Origin: Periconia sp. R9002
Lineage: Eukaryota > Ascomycota > Dothideomycetes > Pleosporales > Periconiaceae
Length of the DNA stretch: 64,000 bases
NCBI GenBank assembly: GCA_023627715.1
Contig: JAMAHW010000119.1
Span: forward strand, 30,226-94,225
Direction: 5' to 3'
Shown here: in pieces, positions 11,779 to 22,818 of the stretch
Numbering within the stretch: position 1 is the first letter of the stretch
How the letters are laid out: every line of letters starts with the position of its first letter
Notes under the pieces: model-generated
Databases searched by the model: none
The model's input: only the letters and a program-made list of their open reading frames with translations
What the model was told of the DNA's origin: nothing
Translations under genes and position numbers: made by a program

Positions 11779-12903
11779 TTAGGCCAATCCATTGATGCAA
11801 TTCATGGTATTTCGCACCTCGTTACGCATCTGTAGTATTCCAGAATTTGACCAGGTCGGCGTACACTCATCCTCGGCTTGATTCTCTTGCATGGTGCGCT
11901 CGTTCTGGGACTGCAACTCGTCGAGTACAGCGCTTAGCTTCTTGACTTCACGGGTCAACACTTCGCGCGTCAGCGCATGCTGATCTTCTTCTTCAAGATG
12001 AAAATCGCCAATGTGAACCGAGGCGGGCTTGACACCACGTTTCGGCGCCGCATCAGACATATAGTTGGCCGCGTTGGAAGTACCATCACCGGCGGATGTA
12101 GTGGGTGCGTCAATAGAGGGGCAGTTGAATTGGTGCTGGGGCGATATGGCGAAACGATACCACTCCAGCGACTTCGAAAGAATAGCCAGATAGAGAAACA
12201 CAACATGTGGCTGCTGAGCACAGGGACAACTGACGAGGCGTCTAACGGTAGCGGTTGCGAGACGATTGAATAAGAGAATTTTATCGAGCGGCAACATGCT
12301 GCTCAAGGACTGCTGAGGGGGCGTATCTGCAGCCGTCTCTTTGAGCACGCCAGGAAGCTCGGAGTGATACATGGTACAATAGTGCAGTGACTGCAGCGTA
12401 GTCAGCGCCTGGGCTTGGCAGTCGTGGATGCCGGGCTGGAAGCGTGCAGGCGACGTGGGCGTAGGGGGTTTGGAGGGTGGTACGAGGGTGACAGGCACGG
12501 TGGATGAGGTGATTGAGGTAGGCGTAGTGAAAGTTTGCAGCATCGTCAGCGACGACGCTGAGGTGGTGAGGGGCGTAGGCGGCTTCGGCATTGCACCCGG
12601 AATTGTGTCGAGGTCGACCAGGCCGTCCAAATCAAAGGTGCCAAAACTGTCCAGGTCCATGGTACCATCTATCTCATTGCATGTGTAGGAGGGCGCTGGT
12701 AGCAGCGAAAGCGTCTGGTGTGGATGCAGCTGGGACTGGGTTTGGGCGACGCGGCTGGCCCATGATTGTTTGCCATAGCGGCGAGATGGGCGGTAGACAC
12801 AATTAAAGTTGAGCTGGCGGCAGCGGTCGCACGATGGCTGCTTCTTGTCGCATTTTATCTTTGCTGCCGCGCACGCGTCGCAGGTTGAGCGTAGTTTGGA
12901 CAT
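11779..12903 (-). CDS. Zn2Cys6 transcription factor, AflR-type layout
   Basis: Single-exon regulator of 374 residues. The zinc cluster is at residues 8-35 with spacing C-x2-C-x6-C-x6-C-x2-C-x6-C (CDACAAAKIKCDKKQPSCDR and onward), followed by a basic linker (RPSRRYGK). A Pro/Thr/Ser-rich middle leads to a C-terminal block (LTTLQSLHYCTMYHS .. KILLFNRLATATVRRLVSCPC) that resembles the C-terminal domain of AflR, the sterigmatocystin/aflatoxin pathway regulator. In this family such proteins usually sit inside secondary-metabolite clusters and bind palindromic TCG-type sites. No polyketide synthase is visible in this window, so the target pathway cannot be named. The AflR likeness is from memory of the family; a general Zn2Cys6 call is safer. 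Confidence 0.85.
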   Translation of the reverse strand: MSKLRSTCDACAAAKIKCDKKQPSCDRCRQLNFNCVYRPSRRYGKQSWASRVAQTQSQLHPHQTLSLLPAPSYTCNEIDGTMDLDSFGTFDLDGLVDLDTIPGAMPKPPTPLTTSASSLTMLQTFTTPTSITSSTVPVTLVPPSKPPTPTSPARFQPGIHDCQAQALTTLQSLHYCTMYHSELPGVLKETAADTPPQQSLSSMLPLDKILLFNRLATATVRRLVSCPCAQQPHVVFLYLAILSKSLEWYRFAISPQHQFNCPSIDAPTTSAGDGTSNAANYMSDAAPKRGVKPASVHIGDFHLEEEDQHALTREVLTREVKKLSAVLDELQSQNERTMQENQAEDECTPTWSNSGILQMRNEVRNTMNCINGLA

Positions 12904-15900
12904 AATGGAGTATCAATCGATGGTGTTGTGAAGTACATGTCCTGTAACTAGTTTGGGAAGCCTAGACTAACTACATACACCACCCGCGTAAAGTAGACGC
13001 CACTTGGCGTTCCTGACTGTGCCGAACCCCTGTAATCCTACTCAAGTGCTTACACTTGGGTAGTAAACATTGATGAGTTAGTGTACATTACGGGGTTTGG
13101 TTAGCTCTAGAACAGGGCGTTAACCGCACTTTCTGCTTTCAAAGTGATCTTAAGTCCTCTCAACGTACTTTCTACAAGCTGTCTGACAGGGTCAATTGTG
13201 AAATGGAAAGTGCTGTTGATGCCTTGTTTAAAGCTCAGCGAAAACTTCAATGTAGATAACGGAGACCTGATCAGTGGGAAGGTAGGTAGCGAGCATGTAA
13301 AGACGATACATAGGTTCTCAGGAGAAGATTGATCGCATAACAGCTGCGCGACTCCACATCCATTCGCTACATCAAAGTCGTATTTAAAATGGTCTATTCT
13401 TTCTTTTCATACTGCATATAAGATTAATAGTCTTACTTCTTGTTCATTCAATCATAACTTACACACGAAGTGCTCAAATGGACTACTAAAAGGGCAGTCT
13501 CAGCCAGAACGAGTTAAGGAGGGTCTCTCGAAACTTCCCAAAAATCTCTCCAGTGTCATCATGTTTGATGAGCAATGTGGTGTTACCTAGGAAAGAACGA
13601 AGGTGCACGTGCGGAAACAAAGAAGGCAGGTGTGCCTCCTGTTACTCTTTTTTTTTTCAGCAAGCGTTGCATTTCTTCGTCTTCTGCGGTCTCCCTCCAT
13701 CACCTGTCCCCACCGTTCAACATTTCCCTTTACCTTGCTTTTTCCTGCTACCCATCTCAATATTCTTTCCCTCCACTCCTTCATTTTCCGACGTCTTTCT
13801 TCGCAAAGTATCCTCATACGTCTCCAGAACACAACCATACTTCCCCCCTCTCTCAGCAACATCTTCCAGACGATCACTCGCCCTCGCTGTGTGTCGGGCA
13901 GAAACCCCCAAAACCCCGAATGAGAACTTCAGAATGATATTGTGCTTATCCATAACTCTCCTGCCCAGGAATTGCTTCAACTGGCCATCGTGAGTTACTA
14001 GATTTGCGGATGCCAAACGTGGCATTCATCACCAGTTCAGAGGTTAACGCGAGTCATACAGGAATCATGAGAAAACGGCCATCCTACCGAACTTTCCATG
14101 AACCCATCGACCCTTTCCAGCTGCCTTGAACCCACGACACCCTTCATATTATGGAGGCGGAGCCGATTCATATACATGAGGTTGTCGGGGTATTCAGACT
14201 TTTGGTGGGGGTTGCAATGAGGGTACTTGAAAAAGGTAGGGATGGCCCCTCCATGACCCTAGACTTCGTTGACGAAACACGTGTTGTCGTGGAGGGAGAT
14301 GAGGTATGTATACCCCTCCCTGTGATACTAACAGATACTACAGCTGAGGGGTTGCAAGGAGAGGGGGGCCGGGGTTTTTGTATTGCACAGCACTTCCTCT
14401 CCCACCCTACCAGTCAAGTGTGAAATTGCGCACATGCTGACCCAAAGGAACGGGAACAGGTTTTTCGCACATAATCCGACGACGACTAGAACATTCTCTC
14501 GGTACTACCACCCCCTTCGCCCTTTCATTGTTCACCAATCGTCGCCTATACTCTTTGCTTCCGCACAAGCTTTATTCGTTTATCCGGGACTTGCAGTTTC
14601 CTTAAAATTTGTTGTATGTGCGTCGGATTGGCTCATTTGTGTTTGCGGAAGTGGTATAATGGTGCGGCCTGTTGTTATTGGGCTCTCTGTATATGTATTC
14701 CATCGAATGTATGAGTCACCTGTACCACACATGGATGCACAACTGGACCAGTCTTCATTTGCCAATTAAATCTTCTTTCCTTCCAATAACTACCTCTTAT
14801 ATCATTCGAGATTATTTGATTCAGTAATTTCCAACCCAGAGTGAATCGCTGACGTCTTTGGGCGTCGTTTATGCTAATGAAATTATTGCTTGTGAAAAGT
14901 AGTTACCCACAGACGCACCCATGGTAGGTGCAATGAGTAGGTAGATACATAGGCATGTACCCGTCAACGTTAATGCGCCTATTAGTTCTCGCCAGATAGA
15001 CTTCCAATCTTCAAATGCATTTTGAATGATCCACAACTTTACACATCGTCTTACCTATGTATGATCAACGTTGCAGGCTGTATTTGGACAAAGTTCCCGA
15101 CTAAGACGCGACTGAGTGGATAGATCACGCGAAGAATGGTATTGACATGCATCGTGCAATGTATCTACCGAAACAACCAGAGTCGGGTAAAGCACGCCCA
15201 AACGTCGGATTTCGCACGGCATCAATGTCGCTCACGTCGTTTCGAACCTTATTTTCTCTCGGATCCCTACAGACGTAGTTTTCTTCTGCGCTGGAACAGA
15301 AACCAGGGTGGCTGCACGTCATATTGTCTTAAAACGCATGAATTGCTTTAAATAGTACAACTGATTTTCTTGGTAAGGGTCTGGGATATCATAGACATTC
15401 CAAATACACGACTCTACATAGGTCCAGAGTAGGCCCTGTCCAAAAGAGTTTGATCGCATTCTACAGTGTTTCCTAACAGGCTTTCCTTGATATGGCCAAC
15501 GAAGTGGAATGGAAAACATCGGCGCGATCTGATCATTGCGTGATATGGGCGTGGGGAACTGCTGGAGTTTGATACTCAGGTAAAAATGAACGACTTCAGA
15601 CCTAAGCTTAAGGTGCGCGCGATTCGTTCTAAGTACCCTGTATGTGCACGCAATTTTACGTCCTTGGCAAAGGCCCACATTACCTCCATTGCGTGCCCGC
15701 ATACCGCTGCCCCAGAACTTGAAACTTGACAGGTCCCACACACTGAGTACTGGTGTGGGGCACTGAGATTAGAAGCCACCGAGATAGAAGCCCCCACCTG
15801 CAATATTGCGACGAACACTTCTCGAAGATATTATGAGCGCAGTGATTGTGCTAGTTGTGCATTTCAAAAGGAAGCTTGAAGGTTCACTATTTCGTTTATG

Positions 15901-16221
15901 CGCAAATGCATCAATGGTTGGTGGCTGCGTGTGGTCTAGTTTCGGCCACACCACGGATTTACCGCCAAAGCATGAGAACGTATGGCAAGATACGCAAGTC
16001 ATGAACCTTGCTCCACAAACCCATTGTCGCGGACATGCAAGTCATCTTCTGCGCGACATTTGAACTATGGAGCGCGATCGATTTAGATTGTTTTATGTAT
16101 ATTGACCAACCTTCAACCGGGACATGCTGGCCCCCATATTTTCATCTCTCATTTCCAAAGACTTCTGCGTTGCTCTTCTACTCGCCTTTTTGAAGCCTTT
16201 GTTTCTCGATGCCCCGGCGTG
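12904..16221. other. Long gene-free stretch with CT-rich tract
   Basis: No gene could be supported. A strongly pyrimidine-rich tract lies near 13650-13880 and produces overlapping long frames in several registers, a sign of composition rather than coding. Two minus-strand frames at 15319-15818 are open but carry no recognised motif. The rest holds the promoter of the rhodopsin-like gene at 16222. Confidence 0.45.
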
Positions 16222-17560
16222 ATGAGCGCTCCACCAGTCGCCAACTCTGGCAGGGGTCTTGCCCACGCGTTCATTGGGGTATCAGTTCCTCTGATGTTCA
16301 TTTCTACGAACTTGTTCATAGCGAGGATATGGACAAGGCTACGGCCTGTTTATCGAATGTCGTATGATGACTACTGTGCTGTACTTGCATATGTAAGCCT
16401 GCAACGGTGCAGCCCGGCACCGATCACCCACAAACTGACATATTCAGTGTTGCGTCATCACATGTACCATTTTGTTACTCCAAACCGTAAAGCCGGACTT
16501 TACTGGAGAAGACACTACAGCTCTCACGTTACATGATTACGAGCAATCATACATGTTCGCGACCATCGCTGAGATATTTTGGACATTGGGTATGGCATTC
16601 ACCAAGATGTCTGTCGCATTTATGCTCCTCCGATTCGAGCCCGCACAATATATGCGCTTGTTTCTTTGGTTCATGGTCGGATTCACATTCTCCACTGGGA
16701 TGTACGGAATGTTCACCAACGTGCTGCAATGCCAACCGTTGTCAGCAACGTGGGATTTCTTGAACAGACACAAAGCTAAATGCTGGGATCCGACGTTTCT
16801 AGGAATTAGTGCGCAAACCATCAACGGCATCAATGCGATAACAGATGTTCTGTTCGCACTGCTTCCAATCTCTTTTCTACGGAAAGTGAAAATTCCACGA
16901 CGAGAGCGCATAATCATCGGAGTGCTCATGGGCCTAGGTGTTTTCGCTGCAATCGCTTGCGCGGTCAAGACCTATTACGTTAGCAAATTCGAACAAGGTA
17001 ACATAGTTATCAATTCGATTCGCGTCGGCTTTCTGAGTTCCACCGAAGCTCTACTGGCTTTCGCCGCTTGTTGCATACCATGCCTCCGCGCACTGTTTCA
17101 ACGGGCACTCGAGAAACTTGGTTTGATCTCTTCGAACCATTCATGCACCGACTCTTCATATAATTGGGAGGATTCAACATCTCGATCGCGTACAGACACT
17201 ACAACCGCATCAGCATCAGGCATTGCAATGGATGAACTAAGGGGCGGTGAAGACACTCAATCGGACAGATTAGCCCTGACGGGAATGGACAGCGCAGATA
17301 ACCTTACGATAGACGAATGCTGGCAATCTACTGAAGATCAGGCGCAGACGGAGTTGGAAGAAGTACAGAAAATACGAAACGGACACACACAACCGTTGCC
17401 TTGGGGTGAGAGCCAAGAAGTGTTGGACAAAATCCAAGAGTCTCACACGCCCGCACTACCCCCGAAGAAAAAGCGATTGAGAGCAGAAAGTAGGGAAGCA
17501 GGAGCTGTCGAAGACGCTGGTGAGAGTCCAAGGAGGAAAGGAAAAGTGAAGGTGAAGTGA
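16222..17560 (+). CDS. Fungal rhodopsin-like seven-helix membrane protein
   Basis: Integral membrane protein of the large fungal 'rhodopsin domain' family (related in layout to PTH11-type receptors); ligands are mostly unknown. Exons 16222-16392 and 16448-17560 give 427 residues. The first helix starts near HAFIGVSVPLMF, and the family motif YDDYC follows in the first loop (RMSYDDYCAVLAY), just before the intron. Further hallmarks are the loop carrying CQPL and W (NVLQCQPLSATWD), then the C-WD-P block and ITDVLFALLPISFL. About seven hydrophobic segments are counted to residue ~285. The C-terminal tail of about 140 residues is Ser/Thr- and acid-rich and ends in a very basic patch (KKKRLRAE .. 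RRKGKVKVK), likely cytoplasmic. No CFEM domain is seen at the N-terminus. Confidence 0.85.
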
Positions 17561-17816
17561 AAATGGAGTGCAAGGAAATGAAAATTTGGAATGATTTTGA
17601 GCTGCGTTTGTTGTGGAGTACACTAGGATTACCAGGGAGGCTTTGATGAAATTACGTCCGACACGAATGCGATGAATCTTTAATAATAGGAGATGAGCTA
17701 GCTGCTTCTGCTTTTATCGACTGAGATCCGATCCAAGACGGTGCTTCAGATTAATTTACATCAGATCTGATTTCAGGTGCATGTCGTTTTGCTCTGTCAT
17801 CTAAGCATACCTCATG

Positions 17817-18801
17817 TCAACGTGTCAATGCAGCTTCTCTCTCCCGAGCCTCATCTTGCCACTTTCTACCCCCTGCGGCAATCTCGTCAAGCTCATCCTC
17901 AGGAAGTGAGTTGAGGGTGATGTGAAAGTGAGGACGGGGGACATTGCGGCCAGCCTCGAACCCAGGTCTCTTGAGAAGATTCTCAAACCACTTCACAATG
18001 TGGGGGTATTGAGTGATTGAAGAAATCCCGGAAAATTCTAGGGAAACATGTTAGAATGATTACAATCGGAGATGGTTTTCTCTTACTGTATGCGGCAACC
18101 CATGGCCAGACGGCGATATCCGCGACCGTAACGCGTTCCCCCACGATGTAGCCCGTTCCACTCTTTGCCAAGTGGCCGTCGAGAGTACGGTAAAGACGAT
18201 GAGTTTCGTTGACATAACGGTCAATAGGGTACTTGAGTTTTTCGGGGGCAAATCCTGGTATAAAACAAATGGATCAGTTGCGTTCCTGGATGAACATTCG
18301 GAGGGTTGGCCTTACGAGTGAAATGATTAGCTTGACCCTGCATGGGCCCTACCCCGCCCATTTGCCACATGAGCTGTCACAGATTTAGCCTCGAGACTTC
18401 GTAAAATTCATTAATAACAGAACTTACCCAATTGGTAGTCTCCCAGTGTTCTTTGGTACCATAGGGATATGAGATCTTGTTATCTTTGTCATAGGTCGCG
18501 ACGATGTACTGGAGAATGGAGCCGCTCTCAAAGATTTTAATTTCATTGCCGTTCTTGTCCTTGTCGGTAAGGGCAGGGATACGTCCATTAGGGTTAATTT
18601 CAAGGAACCAGTCTTCTTTCTGCTCATGCTTGCCGAAGTCTAGGCTCACGACCTAGTGAAATGTTTTCAGCAACGTGGACAATGAAAAAAGTATAGTAAC
18701 CATACTTTGTACTCGAGACCAAGCTCTTCGAGGACGATAGAGGTCTTAAGACCATTAGGTGTGCCTTCGGTATAGAGCGTAATATCAGTTTTGATTCCCA
18801 T
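17817..18801 (-). CDS. Glutathione S-transferase (Ure2/GTT-like)
   Basis: Cytosolic glutathione transferase or a related glutathionyl-protein oxidoreductase. Five exons on the minus strand (18706-18801, 18428-18652, 18316-18373, 18087-18254, 17817-18037) keep frame and give 255 residues. All introns are 50-61 nt with GT..AG borders. The N-terminal thioredoxin-like half shows the opening TLYTEGTPNGLKTSIVLEEL, the cis-proline loop (INPNGRIPALTD) and the glutathione-contacting E-S pair (FESGSILQYI). The C-terminal helical half has the capping block GERVTVADIAVWPWVAAY. These features match fungal Ure2p-type GSTs. It converges with the rhodopsin-like gene, the stops being about 260 bp apart. It may act in detoxification; the substrate is unknown. 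Confidence 0.9.
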
Positions 18802-19333
18802 GGTGAGCTGGCGTTGGCTGTTAACGTTGAGTAGATTTGAGTCGTAGCTGAGATTGAACTCCGGAATAGTGATCGAACGCCTTGTTTGCGAATGTAATAT
18901 CAAAATGGGTGCTATCTGATTGTTTTTTTGCCCAGTATTCCAGAAATCGTCTCAATATATATACCAATTTTAGGATCATATCTCTACGTGTCTATACTTT
19001 ACTATTAGGATTTCACACATAACAATAACATTCCGCGGAACTACATGGTTTCATTCAGCTGTATGTCTGTGTCATCTAGTGAGGAAATATGCCATCGTGT
19101 CAGAAGATTACAAGAACGGAGTGAACATTTCCATCTCTGTGAAAAGCAATGTTGAAGTGTAAAAACAAAGCGGAAGCGGAGTACTCTAAGAGAGTTCTCC
19201 CCGCTATTCGTCAGCTTTGCCAAGACCTGGTTCCGCGGAACCGATGGGTATGATCAAGCACGAGCGACCATCGTTCCGAGAGCCCCAAGATCTTCTCCAT
19301 TCATCACCAATTCAACAAATTTCATGCCGAAAA
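18802..19333. other. Divergent promoter region
   Basis: About 530 bp between the GST (minus) and the zinc-cluster regulator (plus), which are divergently transcribed and could share control elements. It contains an AT-rich run (ATATATA) near 18957. Confidence 0.45.
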
Positions 19334-21056
19334 ATGTCGGAACCTGCTAGAACCAAAATCCGAAAGGTTCGTTTCCTCTACCTGCTTTTCGGTGACATCA
19401 ATATCACCTAACAAGACTTCTGCAGGCTTGCGACTTGTGCTATCGCAAACGCATCAAGTGCGATGGACAGACGCCTCGTTGTTCACATTGTCAGACTTAC
19501 AATTCAGAATGCACCCACGAAGCTGCTAGCCGTCGAAAGAAGCCAAAATCTCGTAAAGCCCAGCCGTCCAAGCCACCAAGTCCTACTGAAAATTCCGGTT
19601 CAAAGATCCTCCGCGCCGGTGGCTTTAATCCTTCTTGGGAGACCGAGTTTCTAGGCCATGACTTCGCGGCATCTACTCAGATGGAACTACCCTCCGAAAG
19701 TCATGTGAGGCAACTGGTTGACACATTTTTGGTAAACATCAACAGCCTTTTCCCTCTGTTCGATCCTCGGCGATTGATCCAAACCGTTGATGAATGGTAC
19801 AACATTCCAATGCAACGATCTCGTACATCCTTCGCCGTGATTAACGTGGTCATGGCCCTTGCACAACACTGCTGCTGTGGTCCAGTTGGCTTTAGTCATA
19901 ATGAGCTTTCTGTCGGTAGTGTTCCAGACTGTCTTAACAAAGCCCAGTCTGCCCTGGCTGAAATTCTCATGGGAGAAGTTGAACTTGCAAATCTTCAGGT
20001 CGTATTGGGACTAGTCATGGTCTTCCAAGGGACTTCAGACTTCAGACCCGCAGTTTTTTTGATGTCTACCGCAGTAAGGCTCTCACAGGTGCTCGGCATT
20101 CATCGTAGAGATAGCGCCATTTACAGAAATTCGACATCTAGAGACTCTCTACAACTTAAAAGAGTTTTTTGGGCGACATACGTTCTCGACAGAAACATTG
20201 CTATGCGCATTGGGCAGGCGCCGATCCAGCAGGACGCAGATATCGACATCGAGCTGCCGCCCAATGAACCGGACGCAGATGCTGCAGGGTTTGTCAGCAC
20301 GCCTCAATTAAACCAGGGTGGATTTAATGTGTTTCGTGCTCATGTCGAGCTTGCTCAAATCCAAGGCTTTGTCCACAACTCTTTTTTCTCGGTGCGTGCA
20401 CAACAGCTACGTCCGGGGGAAATGGAAGCCAACTGCCAAGGCATTCGACTATTGCTGAAGAATTGGAAAAGTCGCATACCGGAAACCCTACGTGCTGATG
20501 CTCTATCCCAAACGCAACATGATCCGCCGTCTATACCCAAATATTTCTGTGCGTTGTATGGCGCGGTCCTTACATGTCTTGGGCAACTCTGCCAGGTCAG
20601 CTCGATGGACTTCCGCTGGGTAGACCAGCTTCGACATTACGGTCGCAGTATAACTGCTGGCCCATCCGCGACTTCCCTTCCACCGACTCAACCACGAGGT
20701 TGGAATGCATTTCTGAATCAGTGTCGAGAATTTATGCCCCTATTCAACAGCTTTCAGGACAAGGGTCCTGCATTTATGTGGTAAATACTCGCCCCTTGTT
20801 CTTTTACCAGCAAAACACTCATGATTCTAGGGTGAACATATGTCCTTATGCATCAGGACTGGTATGCCTCTCGGCCAACTCCATAATCAATTTTGACAAC
20901 ATAGATAGCCTCGAGGATAAAGATAGATGCCTCAAACATGAGGCTGTGGAAATCCTAAGAAATATGTACGACCAAACCAACCACAAAACACTGGGCAATG
21001 TTTTGGACGCGTATACGGAGCTGGACTCTCAATTTCGGCTGATGACTGGAATGTAA
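19334..21056 (+). CDS. Zn2Cys6 transcription factor with fungal middle homology region
   Basis: DNA-binding regulator of 537 residues. Exon 1 (19334-19366) encodes MSEPARTKIRK, and the intron falls just before the zinc cluster, a very common position in this family. Exon 2 (19426-20780) opens with ACDLCYRKRIKCDGQTPRC and completes the C-x2-C-x6-C-x6-C-x2-C-x6-C cluster, then a basic tail (SRRKKPKSRK). The large central region contains the fungal transcription-factor domain, recognisable from RVFWATYVLDRNIAMRIGQAP with the D-I-D-I-E-L-P segment after it. A last intron (20781-20830) leads to exon 3 (20831-21056); without it the frame would stop at 20784. The NmrA-like gene follows in the same direction after about 450 bp, a plausible target or partner. 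Confidence 0.87.
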
Positions 21057-21507
21057 AAACGTTTTAGAGCCCAACCTGTTTACAAGCACAGTTACATAAA
21101 GAAAATAAACACCCTTATTATGCAGACTCGGTACCAGCGGGATCCACATAAATATTGTTGTTATAAGAAGAAGCCCTCTGCTAAGACATGTATCGACGTC
21201 ATAGTCAATCTAGTAAAGATGATGACCAATGTATCAGACTGAATTCAAGAATTAGACGGTTCCGAGACATGATGAATAGGTTCCGAAGCATTAATTGGCC
21301 AATAAAATATCACTTCGACGACCCACGCTTACATAACTAGAATTGACCAAATGCCTGCTCTCTTCAACACCCGGTGATATAAGAATGCTTGATTAAATTG
21401 CGTTTACCTTCAATCACTATCCATCATTTCTTCATCAGGACCTCGACTGATTTACAACTCATCACCGGACCACTTGTTTCAAAGCCTCAATTCGTACTCC
21501 GATCGAA

Positions 21508-22742
21508 ATGGCTTCCAACCCATCAGCACCTTATCGCACCATTGCGGTCTTCGGCGCAACGGGATTCCAAGGTGGCGGCGTCGTCCGATCTCTTCTAAAC
21601 GCTGCCCCTGATGCAGGCCCTTGGCTCGTTCGAGCCATTTCCCAAAACCCCTCTTCAGCCAAAGCGCAACAATTTCTCGCAGAGAATCAAACGCCAGACG
21701 GGCGACTGACCTTGGTCGCCGGTAACGCATATGATGTTGCAAGCCTCCGCAGTGCTTTTTCTGGTGCTCATGGTGTGTTCGCTATGACTCATGAGGCACA
21801 CCCCAGCAAGACTATTGCGGAAGAGCAGGACTTGCAACATGAGATTGAGGCGGGACGCAACATGATTTTGGCCGCCAAAGAGTGTGGTGTCAAGCATTTT
21901 GTTTTCAGTACTTTGCCTGACATGATCAAAGCGACTGGCGGGCGGTTCACAAAGATACACCACATGAACAACAAGTACGCTATTGAGGAAATCGCCCGAA
22001 AAGAGCTTGATGGGTTCACTGGCATTATTCCTGGTGAGATCAAACCTGCCGTTTTAGCCCCCTCGGTCTATGTCACTAACGGTCAAATTTCTTCAACGTG
22101 CAGGCTTCTTCTATACCAATTTGCGCTGGGTCCATTACTGTCGACGCCAAGGTAGGGAGTGAAGAATAAACAATGACAAACAAAAGTGCTGACTTTGAAT
22201 TTTCAGCTGATGGAGTGGTTCGATTTTGCGCGCCCGTGCCTGGTGATCGGGTTGCGCAGTGGACAGATCCCACTCACGATCTAGGCGTGTTTGCTGAAAG
22301 TGAGTCTCCGTACACATTCTCGGTTCTGTATTACTTCTAGAGTGTGATCAACTAATAGATCTATTGCATTTCCGTAGGGATCTTCGCCCTAGGCGTTGGA
22401 AAGACCCGAAACAAAATATACTTGGCTCTTAGCCCGCCGACACGATTCGAAGATATGGCAAAAACCTTTACACGGGTTACCGGTCAGCCGGCAGTCCATT
22501 CCCCCATCTCGCTCGATGAGTACGGAACGTTAGCTTCGGCGTGGATAGGACCGGGTTTCAAAGAAGATATCATGCAAATGATAGGCTGGGTCGCCGTAGC
22601 TCCACAAGACAAGATCTGCTATGGGTCAATGGACCCGGATGATCGCTCGGCAGAGGAGCTGGGTGTCAAGGCCAGTACGTTTGAGGACTGGCTCAGGCGC
22701 AGTGGGTGGAAGGGACCGGAAGAAGTATATCAGGAAAAGTAG
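21508..22742 (+). CDS. NmrA-like NAD(P)-binding family protein
   Basis: Atypical short-chain dehydrogenase-type protein; NmrA relatives act as redox sensors that bind NAD(P) and regulate transcription factors, or as reductases. Exons 21508-22033, 22104-22151, 22207-22299 and 22378-22742 give 343 residues, all phases agreeing. The dinucleotide loop is at residues 16-22 (FGATGFQGGGV, G-x-x-G-x-x-G). Conserved family segments follow: HGVFAMTHEA, GVKHFVFSTLP, FFYTNLRW and AQWTDPTHDLGVFA, with a C-terminal TFEDWLRRSGW. The catalytic Tyr of classical SDRs is not in its usual place, as expected for this family. Exon 2 is only 48 nt. It lies downstream of a Zn2Cys6 gene and converges with the gene on the minus strand, the ends being 76 bp apart. 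Confidence 0.9.
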
Positions 22743-22818
22743 GGTTGTAAATTCTAGACCAAACCTATGATCGCCTCCTCCACCACAAATGAAATATTCG
22801 TTATTTGCGTGTGCAAAA

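Noticed and set aside
13553..14025. Overlapping long frames on both strands
   Set aside because: They lie in a strongly pyrimidine-rich tract that lacks stops in several registers at once; the translations are low-complexity and match nothing known.
15319..15818. Two overlapping minus-strand frames (140 and 80 codons)
   Set aside because: No recognisable domain, no signal peptide and no splice sites that connect them convincingly.
20574..21056. A separate 160-codon frame overlapping the end of the second zinc-cluster gene
   Set aside because: Its last part is the true terminal exon of that gene after splicing at 20781-20830; the upstream part is a shadow frame.
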